A stretch of DNA of 32,064 nucleotides, taken from positions 1-32,064 of the forward strand of contig JAHBMJ010001357.1 in assembly GCA_018398765.1 (NCBI GenBank). The letters run 5' to 3'. Below the pieces are notes generated by a model. It saw only the letters and a program-made list of their open reading frames with translations. It was not told the DNA's origin and ran no database searches. Origin of the DNA: Chromera velia (lineage: Eukaryota; Sar; Chromeraceae). Positions within the stretch are counted from its first letter, which is position 1; the number at the start of each line of letters is the position of its first letter. Position numbers and translations under genes: made by a program. Below, in pieces: positions 19,713-28,800 of this stretch.

Positions 19713-19864
19713 CAGTGACACTTATGACACTTTTTACAATTATTTTATAAAAATAAACATTAAATAATCACTCATCCTGTTCTCCTCCAAAAAAAAAAGA
19801 AGAAAAATGAAGAAAAAAAGAAATTTGTGGGAAAGAAGCGTCACAAACGTCACAAGTGTCACTG
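19713..19864. mobile_element. MITE-like element with 11-bp perfect terminal inverted repeats
   Basis: CAGTGACACTT at 19713-19723 and AAGTGTCACTG at 19854-19864 are exact inverted copies. Imperfect matching continues inward (ATGACACTTTT against GTGACGTTTG). The 152-bp interior is AT-rich and non-coding. More copies of the TGACACTT box lie just outside (19642-19660, 19676-19685, 19890-19920), so this may be one of several nested or tandem elements. I could not identify a clean target-site duplication. Confidence 0.5.
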
Positions 19865-20654
19865 CAACCTGGTTCCTACCTCGTCTTTCAGTGACACTTT
19901 CATTTTGAGTGTGACACTTTTGTACGATGGATGACGTTTCTTCTCAGTAAGCAGAGGAGGGCTGTATAAACAAAAAGGGGAGCCAAAAGAGATTGTTTGA
20001 CCGGTGAGCCACTTCTTAGGCTCTGGCCAACGTAGGCATAGCAACTAAGCTATAGAAACTCTTGTAGAAGTGTGTAGGATTCTGAAAGACCAGATTTTGA
20101 AAGAAAATACCACCTCTTAACACCAGTTTTGGACTCTTAAAAATAAAGACACCAAGCATGCAGATGTAGGAGAAGGTTGCAGCGTATCGGAAATCTTTTC
20201 GGGCTCTTTGCCAACTCATGGGCAAATGAAAGGGGCTGACCGGTGCGTGTTCCCATAAGACCCGTCCCCGTCAGTCAGACCTCAATGTCCTCTCCGCACA
20301 CGTCATCTTCAGGAGCGAAGTTCAGGTCAGAGGGATCAGGGAATAGGAGTGATTGCACGGGGGGTTACACGGGGAAATTAAACGCAAAAGAGCACAGCGG
20401 AAAAGAAAACGTGTATGGAGAAAATCGGGAAGGGAGGGGGTGGAGGGAGGAGTGGTGAAAAAAAAGATAACATGCAGGGACCCCACTTGCAGAGAGCAAA
20501 AAGCGGTGAGGCTGGCGGTTGTTGAGAGAGAAAGAAAGCAACACCGACCCCGTTAGCACTGCAGAGACGACAAAAAAAGAGAATGAGAAGCAGAGTAGAA
20601 AACATGGGGAACAGCTGCTGATATGCAGGTGGGTGAACAACGGTGTTGGCTAAG
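19865..20654. other. Region without a supported gene
   Basis: It contains outlying TGACACTT boxes to about 19920, then unremarkable DNA. A minus-strand frame from an ATG at 20219 (about 67 codons) has no supporting feature. From about 20390 the sequence is purine-rich. Confidence 0.4.
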
Positions 20655-20858
20655 ATGAAGATCGTACCCTTCTACGTATTTGCCCTTCTACTTCTTTCGT
20701 TCTCTCAATCTGTAGATCAAAGCAAATGTCCACACATATATATTGCCTACCGCTCTTCCAGCTTTGCGGACTCCGCCAGTGGGACCCTCCTTGATCTTCG
20801 GTGGAGTTCCTCCAATTGGTCGCGCAGCCAATCAGATTTTCTGCACTCTGCCGGCTAA
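20655..20858 (+). CDS. Small ORF with a predicted signal peptide (67 residues), possibly a first exon
   Basis: From the ATG at 20655 the N-terminus is MKIVPFYVFALLLLSFSQ, a short basic start, a strong hydrophobic core and a polar region with a possible cleavage site near residues 18-20. The rest is Ser-rich (SSSFADSASG) and ends at TAA 20856-20858. It could be a small secreted protein or the first exon of a longer gene continuing past the minisatellite. An acceptor-like CTGTAG at 20710-20715 inside it is a warning that the frame may be chance. I know no homologue. Confidence 0.3.
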   Translation: MKIVPFYVFALLLLSFSQSVDQSKCPHIYIAYRSSSFADSASGTLLDLRWSSSNWSRSQSDFLHSAG

Positions 20859-20869
20859 GCTTGCCAGTC

Positions 20870-21870
20870 ATATCCCTCCGCACCCTGTCGCCTGCCGATC
20901 AGATCCCTCCACTCCCCCCCTACCGTGCCAATCACACCCCCCGCCCACTTTGTCTGCCAGACCCCCTCACTCTGCCGATCAGATCCCTCTACTCTTCCTG
21001 CCAGACCTCCCACTCTGCCGATCAGATCCCTTTTCTCTTTTTGTCAGACCCCTCCACTCTTTCGATCAGATCCTCTGCAGACCCCCTCACCCTGCCAATC
21101 AGATCCCTCTTCTCTTCCTGCCAGACCCCTCCACTCTTTCAACCAGATCCTCTGCAGACCTCCCCACCCTGACGGCCAGATCCCTTCGCCCTCTTTGCAG
21201 ACCCCCCCACCCTGCCGATCGGATCCTCTGCAGACCTTTCCACTCTGTTGGCCAGACTCCTCTACTTTTTTTCGACCAGATCCTTCACAGACCCCCCTAC
21301 CCTGCCGATCGAATCCTCTGCAGACCTCCCCACCTTGCCGATCAGATCCTTTGCAGACCCCCCCAATTTGCTGGCCAGACACCCCTACGGTGCCGATCAG
21401 ATCTCCTGACCTCCCTACCCTGCCAATTAAATCCTTTGCAGACCCCTCCACCCTGACGATCAGATCCTTGGCAGACCCCCCCATTCTGTCAGCCAGACCC
21501 TTCCACTCTGCTGGCCAGATCCCTCCACTCTCTTTGCAGACCCCCCTACTCTGCTCATCAGACCCCCTCACCCTTTCAATCAGATCCTCTACAGACCCCC
21601 TCAGCCTGACGACCAGATCCCTTCACCCTCTTTGCAGACCCCCTCGCCCTGCCAATCAGATCCTCTGCACCCTGGCTGCCAGCCCCCTTCACTCTGCCGA
21701 TCAGACCCCTCCACCCTGCCAATCAGATCCTTCCATTCTGTCTGCCAGCCCCCCCCTACAGTGCCGATCAGATCCCTCCACCCTACCGATCAGATCCCTC
21801 TTCTCTTTCTGCCAGACCCCTCCACGTTGCCGATCAGATCCCTCTAGCTTGCTAATCAGATCTTCTGCCC
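20870..21870 (+). repeat. Minisatellite B, second array
   Basis: About 1 kb of irregular units 30-45 bases long, with CTGCCGATCAGATCC, TCTGCAGACC or TTTGCAGACC, and variable CCCTCCACTCT spacers. Identical pieces of over 20 bases are shared with the array at 11.4-11.66 kb on the same strand. The long open frame across it is a repeat artefact. The unit contains a TGCAG acceptor-like motif. Confidence 0.9.
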
Positions 21871-21914
21871 CCTTTTGTTTTGCGCGACTCTTTTTTTTAT
21901 ATCCTCTTGCAGAC

Positions 21915-21983
21915 CTGAAAAAAGACTTTTTTTCTCGGTGCCTGCAGCTTTGCTTCTTCTCTACTGTATATATCGCTCCACAG
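21915..21983 (+). other. Possible small exon after minisatellite B
   Basis: A TCCTCTTGCAG acceptor is followed by a 69-base open segment reading LKKDFFSRCLQLCFFSTVYI and then CCACAG|GTCAGC, matching local donor style. The acceptor may only be a last degenerate minisatellite unit. Further exon-like pieces occur at 22739-22779 (after TGTACAG), 22845-22910 and 23070-23142, each with plausible borders, but I could not make one phase-consistent chain. Confidence 0.25.
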
Positions 21984-22089
21984 GTCAGCTCCCCCTTTTT
22001 CCCCCTCCATGTCCACCGATATCGACAAACTGTCCATGGTTTATTGCATCCTCGCTTTTTTCTTTGTCTCGCCATATATATTTTTTCTC

Positions 22090-22520
22090 TTTTTGCCTTG
22101 CCGCATTCGGTCCCTCCATTCCTTCCTGTGTCTGTCCATCTATCCTCTCTCCTTTCCGCCCTTTTCCTTTCGTCCGTCCATTTGCCGTTGTCCCTCTTTT
22201 GTGTCCCTCTGCGGTTTCCTCCCTTTTTTCCATCTGTGGTTCTGTCCGTCTGTGCGACTGCATGTCTCTTCATCTCTTTGTCCATCTCTCTACCCCTCTG
22301 TAAGTTGCTTCTCTATCCTTCTATCCTTTCATCCCTCCGTCCCTCTGTCCGTGTGTCCTTCTGTCTCTTTTTCCCTCGTGTGCAGCTGTCCTTCTATCCC
22401 CCTTTTGTCTATCGGTCCCTTTGTCCTGTCCTCCCTTTCATATTGTGTCCTTCTATCCCTCTGTCCATCTGTTCCTTTCTTGGTCTTTCACTTCGTTCCA
22501 TCCCCTTGCGTTCTCTCTTA
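22090..22520 (+). repeat. Pyrimidine-rich TGTCC/TCTG tract
   Basis: Irregular CTGTCCATC, CCTTCTATCC and TCTGTCC units; it mirrors the purine tract at 19135-19440 when reverse-complemented. It is probably non-coding, despite open frames. Confidence 0.7.
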
Positions 22521-23299
22521 ATCGGTAGTCGCGGTGTTTTTTTGCTACGGTCTACAGGTTAGCCCCCGTGGCTACTTTTCTGTCAGAATGAGGAGAGAAG
22601 AAAGTGAGGACACTCTCTTTCTTTCATTTCTTTCTGTCTCTCTCTGGACTGCCTTTCTTTTTTCGGCTCCTCCCTGTTTGTGTATGTTTAGCCTCTTTCT
22701 CACGTCTCTCTTCTTCTCTGTCTGTACAGTGTATACAACACCTGCTGGACAACACTGCTTGCTGCACAACTCGTCATGCATTCTTGTCTCCCTCTCCTTC
22801 TCTCTGGATTTGAAGGCACACGTCCCGTCTCATTTATTCACAGGAACAGTGGACCCTGATGAGGTTCATCATGGACGACCCAACTAAGTGCCCGCAATCA
22901 TCTCCAGGTCAGTGACTGCGTGAACGAGGGAGGAAAGCGACTGATTCTGATTGAAGTAACCAGGATAACACGAAGCACAACTAGAAAGAAACCTTTCTCT
23001 TGGCGTGTGACTGCGTGTGTGATCGTTCTGTGTTCCTTTCATTCTAACCCTCACTGTGTCTTCTTGCAGGTTTGCAACACGGAAGATAATTGGATGGATC
23101 TCTCCCACCCTATACCCACACAACCGGCGTCCTTCTTCGCAGGTCTGCGGGAAGTAGGGTCGATGGGAGTGGAATAGAGACTGAATTGATCGATCGAACG
23201 AAAAGGGGGGGGCGGATAGACAGCATACGTACGGGAGGCGGGCAAGAGCCTTCCTTCCCATCGGTCATTCTCCAACTGACTGACTGCGGAAATCTCTCT

Positions 23300-24240
23300 C
23301 CAGGTACGCCAAAAAGCAGCAAGTAAAAAGAAGGGGCAATACTTGACTACTTGAGCAGCATTCTTTTTACTCATTCCACCCAAAACAAAGCAGCAAAAAA
23401 AAAGAGTTGATCTGACTGCACGTGGTTATCTATCCGTATCTGCAGCCAAGAAGTTTGCTGGGCAAAGAGTTTGGTAGCTCCTTTCTAGTGCCCTTTAAGT
23501 TCGTTCTGTGCTGATTGTTCTGTACACTAGATTGTTCTCTCATACATCTCTTTTATCCCCTCCACCTTTTCCTCTCTCAGTGCCTTGCTACATCCCTGGT
23601 TCGTTCCGTAGCCTTGCTTTGTCCCTGTTTTTGTTTTGACTTACACCAGTCTCTGCCACTTTTCTCCCACTTGCCTCCTACATGGTAAGCTTTTTTCCCA
23701 CGGTGTTGCTGTCCCTTCACCTACACGAGGTCTCCCGCCTCTGTTTATCTCCTTTGTGACTGCAGATTGTTGAAAACCTAGACGGCTCATAGCGAGGGAC
23801 AGTGCTGCACCAACTGACACACGGGGACAAGTATCGCTCAGCCCCTCTTCTTTAATCATGAATTGGCAGAGCCCCGAAGAGATGCAGATCTTCGATCAAT
23901 CACTGCTGTTCCCCCGGTGTGACTGCTTGTTCACTTTGTCCTCAGAGATGCCAGTCTTTCTCCTCTGAGATGCCACCCCTCACAGGTACCGGTCTTTTCC
24001 CTCCGAATTGCCGGTCTTTCCCTGTTCAAAGATTATGTCAGCTGAGATGAAGATCCCGCCTTGTTATGCTGCCTCCGCACTCGCCCGTCGATCCGTGGTA
24101 CCGTGGTCCAAAAGCGTCATGCCGGCACATGCATTTCTCTAACTTTGTGGACCCCACCGCTGTGAGAGTTACCTTTCCACTCTGCCCGCTTTGCATCCCT
24201 CTGCCTCCCTCGACTTCGTCCAACTCTCATGAACTTTTGG
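23300..24240. other. Region without a supported gene
   Basis: No coding signal is convincing. Short direct repeats such as GAGATGCCA, CCTCTGAGATGCC and TTGCCGGTCTTT occur at 23945-24025. The rest is mixed in composition with pyrimidine-rich patches. Confidence 0.4.
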
Positions 24241-24699
24241 TTGAACGGTGGAGTAAATTAACGGCATTTTCTTGAAAAAATATTAGGCTACATTATTAAT
24301 TGCTCTGCTGGGCTAGATGCTGGTGAATAAGTCCGGCACTCTGGGGTGCTCGCTACTGCAGCCATTGCACTAGTATACAAGTATATGCTATGTTAGCTTA
24401 CAATTGAATACTTATAATGTAATAGGTTACATTATTTATTGCTCTGCCGGTTTAGATGCTGCAGCCACTGCCGTATTATACAGCTAGGTGTACCATTATG
24501 CTAGCTACATGAGTAAAATGTATCCAATAATAGATTCCAATTTTGGGAAACAGAATAATCAAATCTTATGAGCTTTTTGATCAGACGCTTGAGTAAATTA
24601 AGGGCATTATCTTGAAAAAATATTAGGGTACACTATCCGTTACTGTGGCGGCCTATAGATGCTGTAGCCATTGCCCTACTACATATAGATGTATGCTAT

Positions 24700-25114
24700 G
24701 CAGACATGTAGGAATCACCGGAAGGCAGCGGGCGATCGAAAGACTAATAAAAGAATATGAGGAGACAATTGATAACTTAGAGACGACCAAAGGAGCATTA
24801 CGGTGGGGAAGGAGGGAGCCGCAGAAGAAGATTGATAAAGCAAACAAAAAGAGCGAGGAAGCCTAAATCATATGCCGTTTCAGATCGATTTTCAGGCTGG
24901 AAAGCCAACACGGATCGAGAGCCGTGGCTCGAACAACGAACAATCATGCAGCAGCGGCCAGGGCAACAGACTCTAGCAGGCCCCGAGGGCGGGGTCTGAT
25001 ACCTCAGCTTAGGCTGGGGAACGCCCCGCCCTGCTAGCTCTAGCGACAGATAGACATAGCGGGAAGGCCCTAGGGCGGAACATATCAATCAATCAATCAA
25101 TCAATCAATCAATG
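24700..25114 (+). mobile_element. Possible non-LTR retroelement 3' end with (ATCA)n tail
   Basis: A short open frame ending at TAA near 24866 encodes a basic/acidic helix (RAIERLIKEYEETIDNLETT). A GC-rich 3' part follows, with an imperfect hairpin between 24975 and 25037 (CTAGCAGG...GGGCGGGG against CCCCGCCCTGCTAG). It ends in a (ATCA)7 tract at 25084-25114. A simple-repeat tail after a stop codon and a structured 3' UTR is typical of several LINE clades. The segment interrupts the AT-rich repeat family, as an insertion would. Confidence 0.4.
25084..25114 (+). repeat. (ATCA)n tetranucleotide microsatellite
   Basis: Seven perfect ATCA units followed by ATG. Confidence 0.95.
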
Positions 25115-25378
25115 TCGACACCCCGGATCGGTTTTTCTAGCTTTGATACATAGGTAAAATGCATTCAATTTTCAGAAACGCACTAATCAAATCTCTAAAA
25201 CTTTTGATTGAACGGTAGAGTAAATTAACGGCATTATCTTGAAAATATTTAAGGCAGGTTACCTAAAAAAGCTTAGGTCATTTCAACTTGCTACCTAAGC
25301 GAAGAGACTCTCTCCCATGCATGATATAAAACGGGTGTCACAAGTAATCATGTACGCACGCACATTTAAAATTATTGA

Positions 25379-25669
25379 TCAGCTCCCTGCACGGAGCTCT
25401 TTTATGACCATCTCACTGAGCGACCGCTGCAGTACGTTATCTAAAAATATTACGCCTATGGCAGCTCCATCGTCCTGTTGCTCAGTGATCTCAGGGACAT
25501 CGGTACTCTGCACGGAACATCGGAGTGCAGCTGGCGCTGTGGCTTCGGGGGACGGCCGGTCCATCGGACTAACACCTTCCTCGGCTTCGCAAACAACACC
25601 CGCACCTCCAACAGGGGATGGGGTGATATCTACTGCTGCCCCTCCTGCTGCTGCAACCGGCTCCTCCAC
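25379..25669 (-). CDS. Uncertain ORF or alternative terminal exon
   Basis: A minus-strand open frame after a possible CTCAG acceptor near 25680 encodes an Ala/Gly/Pro-rich segment and ends with an apparently folded stretch (VIFLDNVLQRSLSEMVIKEL). No ATG opens it. It could be a terminal exon of the ankyrin gene, but its phase 0 entry does not match the phase 2 exit of the 26126 exon. The plus strand is also open here. Confidence 0.25.
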   Translation of the reverse strand: MEEPVAAAGGAAVDITPSPVGGAGVVCEAEEGVSPMDRPSPEATAPAALRCSVQSTDVPEITEQQDDGAAIGVIFLDNVLQRSLSEMVIKELRAGS

Positions 25670-25885
25670 GGCTGCCTGAGGGCACAGGTCCGAGACGCGG
25701 GGAACGGCACTCTAGATCGTTGGTTGCTTTTCCATGCAGGGAACTCCAGGGGTCTCCTTCCCCCTCTGTACCGTTCCGCAGTGGCTACGAGCGTCCCGCT
25801 GTGATTCAGGAGCCATGGCTTCGGAAGCAAACACACCGGAGGCGGCCTGTATGGGGCGGATGGCGGTCCCTACACTATCCGGGAG

Positions 25886-28800
25886 TCAAGCTGCCGCTTC
25901 TGCGTGCATGTTCGTTTCCGGAGACCTGCACCAGAAAAGTTGGACCGTTCATTTGTATCTTGCTGCACCCGACCGTCAGACTTCGAGCTGGCATGCAAGG
26001 CCGTGCCAACCTGCGTTTGACCAAGGCTGTAGACTAGCCTACCAATCTATGACAAAACGGAGAAGTAGAGAAAACACAGTAGTAAAACGAGGGAACAGAA
26101 AAAGAAGGGAGAAGCCTGAATTGACCTTGCTCCCCCAACAATCGGCGTGACTGTTGTTCGGGTCGCTTCTCTGTCCAAGTCTGCCTTGGAAGAACCTGAC
26201 CCGCACCCGCAGTGGAAAAGGAGACGCAAGGCTACCAGTAGCAGCCCTAGAGCAGCCACGCTGGTACCAAATACGAGCGTCAGCACCGGCTTCTCATCTG
26301 GCTGGACGAGTACAAAAAAGAGAACCTTCAGGAGGAGCTGCGGGATCTCTTCCACCAGTACGGACGGCGCTGAGGCTCGAAACACCAGCTGCTGCACCTC
26401 CTCGGAAGACAGACGCTTTTGCCGTTGCCTCTTGGCCTCCCTCTTCTGCCTTTCGCACTTCTGGCAGACTGTCTGCGGTGGCACGTTGCCGATACTACCA
26501 CCCTGCAGGTACACACAGCAAGACATCACCTAATGCTTTTTCTCACCTGACACGGAGTAAAAGCGACCAACCAACCTTCTTACAAGACCGCCCACAGCAC
26601 ACTCTCATTGGACACGGAGTAAAAGGGACCAACCAACCTTCTTACAGGACCTCCCACAGCATACTCTCACCGGATATGGAGTAGAAGGGACCAACCAACC
26701 TTCTTACAGGACCTCCCACAGCACACTCTCACCGGACACGGAGTAAAAAAGGACCAACCAACCTTCTTACAGGACCGCTCACAGCACACTCTCACCGGAC
26801 ACGGAGTAAAAAGGGACCAACCAACCTTCTTACAGGACCGCCCACAGCACACTCTCACCGGACACGGAGTAGAAGGGACCAACCAACCTTCTTACAGAAC
26901 CGCCCACAGCACACTCTCACCGAACACGGAGTAAAAAGGGACCAACCAACCTTCTTACAGGACCGCCCACAGCACACTCTCACCGGACACCGAGTAAAAA
27001 GGGACCAACCAACCTTTTTACAGGACCGCCCACAGCACACTCTCACCGGACATGGAGTAAAAGGGATAACCAACCTTCCTACAGGACCACCCGCAGCACG
27101 GTGTTTTTGCCAGTTCTGCGCTGCGAGCATCTTCTTCCATGTCGTTGGAGTTCGGCGGGAGGTCGGATGGCTCCTCTTGAACACCATCCCGCCTCTTTAA
27201 GTGCATAGACAGGACCTCAACCCCAAATAGGTTCGAGGTGGTGAGCGCTGCAAAGCGGAGCGACACGAGGCCAAGGAAGAAAAGGACTGCCGTCCCCGGG
27301 TGTCGCCGGACGTCGGAGAACCACTGCTCTCCCTTCAGATGCCGCTGATAAAAGCGAACGAGGGTGAAGAGGTTGAACGCTACCACGATACCTGCATGAA
27401 GGCAGATAGTAATGAAGAGGGCCCGGGCGGCAACTGCAGATCCCCCTTCTACCTCAGTAGCCAGTGCCTTGAGGCCGATGAGAATCATGAGAGCGATGTC
27501 GGTCCAGACGTTGTTCACCTGAAATATTGCACTGAAGACGGGGCCAATCTGCATGTCCCACTCCTTCCACTCGTCCTTGCAGATGGGCACAAGAAGCACA
27601 AAGGTGACGGCGACAACAAGGAGAGCACCAAGAAGGGCGCACTGCACACAGAGCAAGGCAAGATACGAATGAAACGGATTTGAGAGAGAGATTAAAGCAG
27701 GCAAGATGTGAATGGAACAGATTTGAGAGAGAAAGAGATTGAAGCAGGCGACCCGACATACCTGAGCGACGAACAGATTAGTGTTCAACTGCTGTTGCAC
27801 CCGTCTCAGTAGTACCTCCCACTCGCTCAGACGCTGGCAGAACTGGCTTTGTGGCTCCTGCAGAAAAGCAAACACAAGGTGGTGAACAAAAAATTGTCAA
27901 GCGACTTTCAGTACACTTTAAGCTTGAAAAATGAGCACAGGAAAACAAACCGGTGATGCATCAGCAGACTGACCCTGTTCCAGAAACCGGTTTTGGGATC
28001 CTTACAGTCCTCCCCCTCGTGACACTCAATCTCGGAGCACTCGTCGAAGTCCCTGTTCTTATCCTGGGCTTCAAGCCACTCAGCCACCTCTGTGTGCCCT
28101 CCCTCTATTGCAAACTTTTTTGTGTGCCACCCCTGCAGGTCGAGAGCCTTGAATTGGCGATCCCTCTGTGCTCTTGACAGTCCCTTCACTGCCTCTAAGG
28201 CGCCTGTCCGTGCCGCCAGCATGAGTGCCGTCCGGCCCTGACCATCCTGCACACACACAAGGGTGGGAGTGGGATGTTTGACACATCTCGCAAGGAATAG
28301 ACATTAAAGACGAAAAGGGAAAAAAACAAAAGAGTCTCCATGCATGCATGCATCGCCCCCCCTTTCTCCCTTCCAGCTACACACGAAAGCAGAAAGTTCC
28401 TTCCTTCCTTCCTACCTGTGCTACCATGTTGACTCCTCTGTCCACTAGGGCCGACACCAGCTGTGTCATGTTGAGGGCACCCGCACAGTGCAGCGCCGAG
28501 CGGTTGACGACGGGAAAGGAGTCCTCGTTGCCGCATTGGAGGAAACCGGAGGCGAGATGGTCGACGCGGTCGTCTTCCAACAGCTTGAGAGCCGCGTCCT
28601 CATGGCCCCGGGAGGCTGCCAGCAAGAGGGGGGGGAGGGTAGACACGTTGCCGGGGAGTAGCACTCCTCCGGTGGGGAGATTGGAAGGAAGACCAACCGC
28701 TGCGTTTTGTTTGAGGAGGAACCCAACGGTCTTTGTCAATCCGAAAGATGCCGCCTGCTGCAGGGCCGTGCCGGTGGCACCGATGTTGTGGTCCAGCTGT

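Larger units (their letters stand above)
24240..25270 (+). repeat. AT-rich repeat, three copies of a GAGTAAATTAACGGCATT core
   Basis: The core TTGA(A/T)CGGT(G/A)GAGTAAATTA then CGGCATT and TCTTGAAAA(A)ATATT lies near 24240-24287, 24580-24628 and 25203-25252. A shared upstream part (GAGTAAAATGTATCCAAT / GGTAAAATGCATTCAAT, then AATCAAATCT) precedes the second and third copies. Spacing is about 350 and 620 bases; the larger gap holds the extra segment described next. Confidence 0.7.

Noticed and set aside
20016-20219. Minus-strand ORF of about 67 codons with a hydrophobic stretch
   Set aside because: It is short, has no neighbouring signals or family resemblance, and chance is likely.
20925-22562. 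545-codon plus-strand ORF
   Set aside because: It runs through minisatellite B and a simple pyrimidine tract, with no start or domain, and composition follows the repeat units.
24890-25080. tRNA-derived SINE or tRNA gene suggested by GTTCGAGCC on the minus strand
   Set aside because: A single B-box-like string occurs without a matching A box at the proper distance and without a cloverleaf.
26544-27103. CRISPR-like array
   Set aside because: Units are tandem without distinct spacers and overlap an exon/intron border of a eukaryotic gene.
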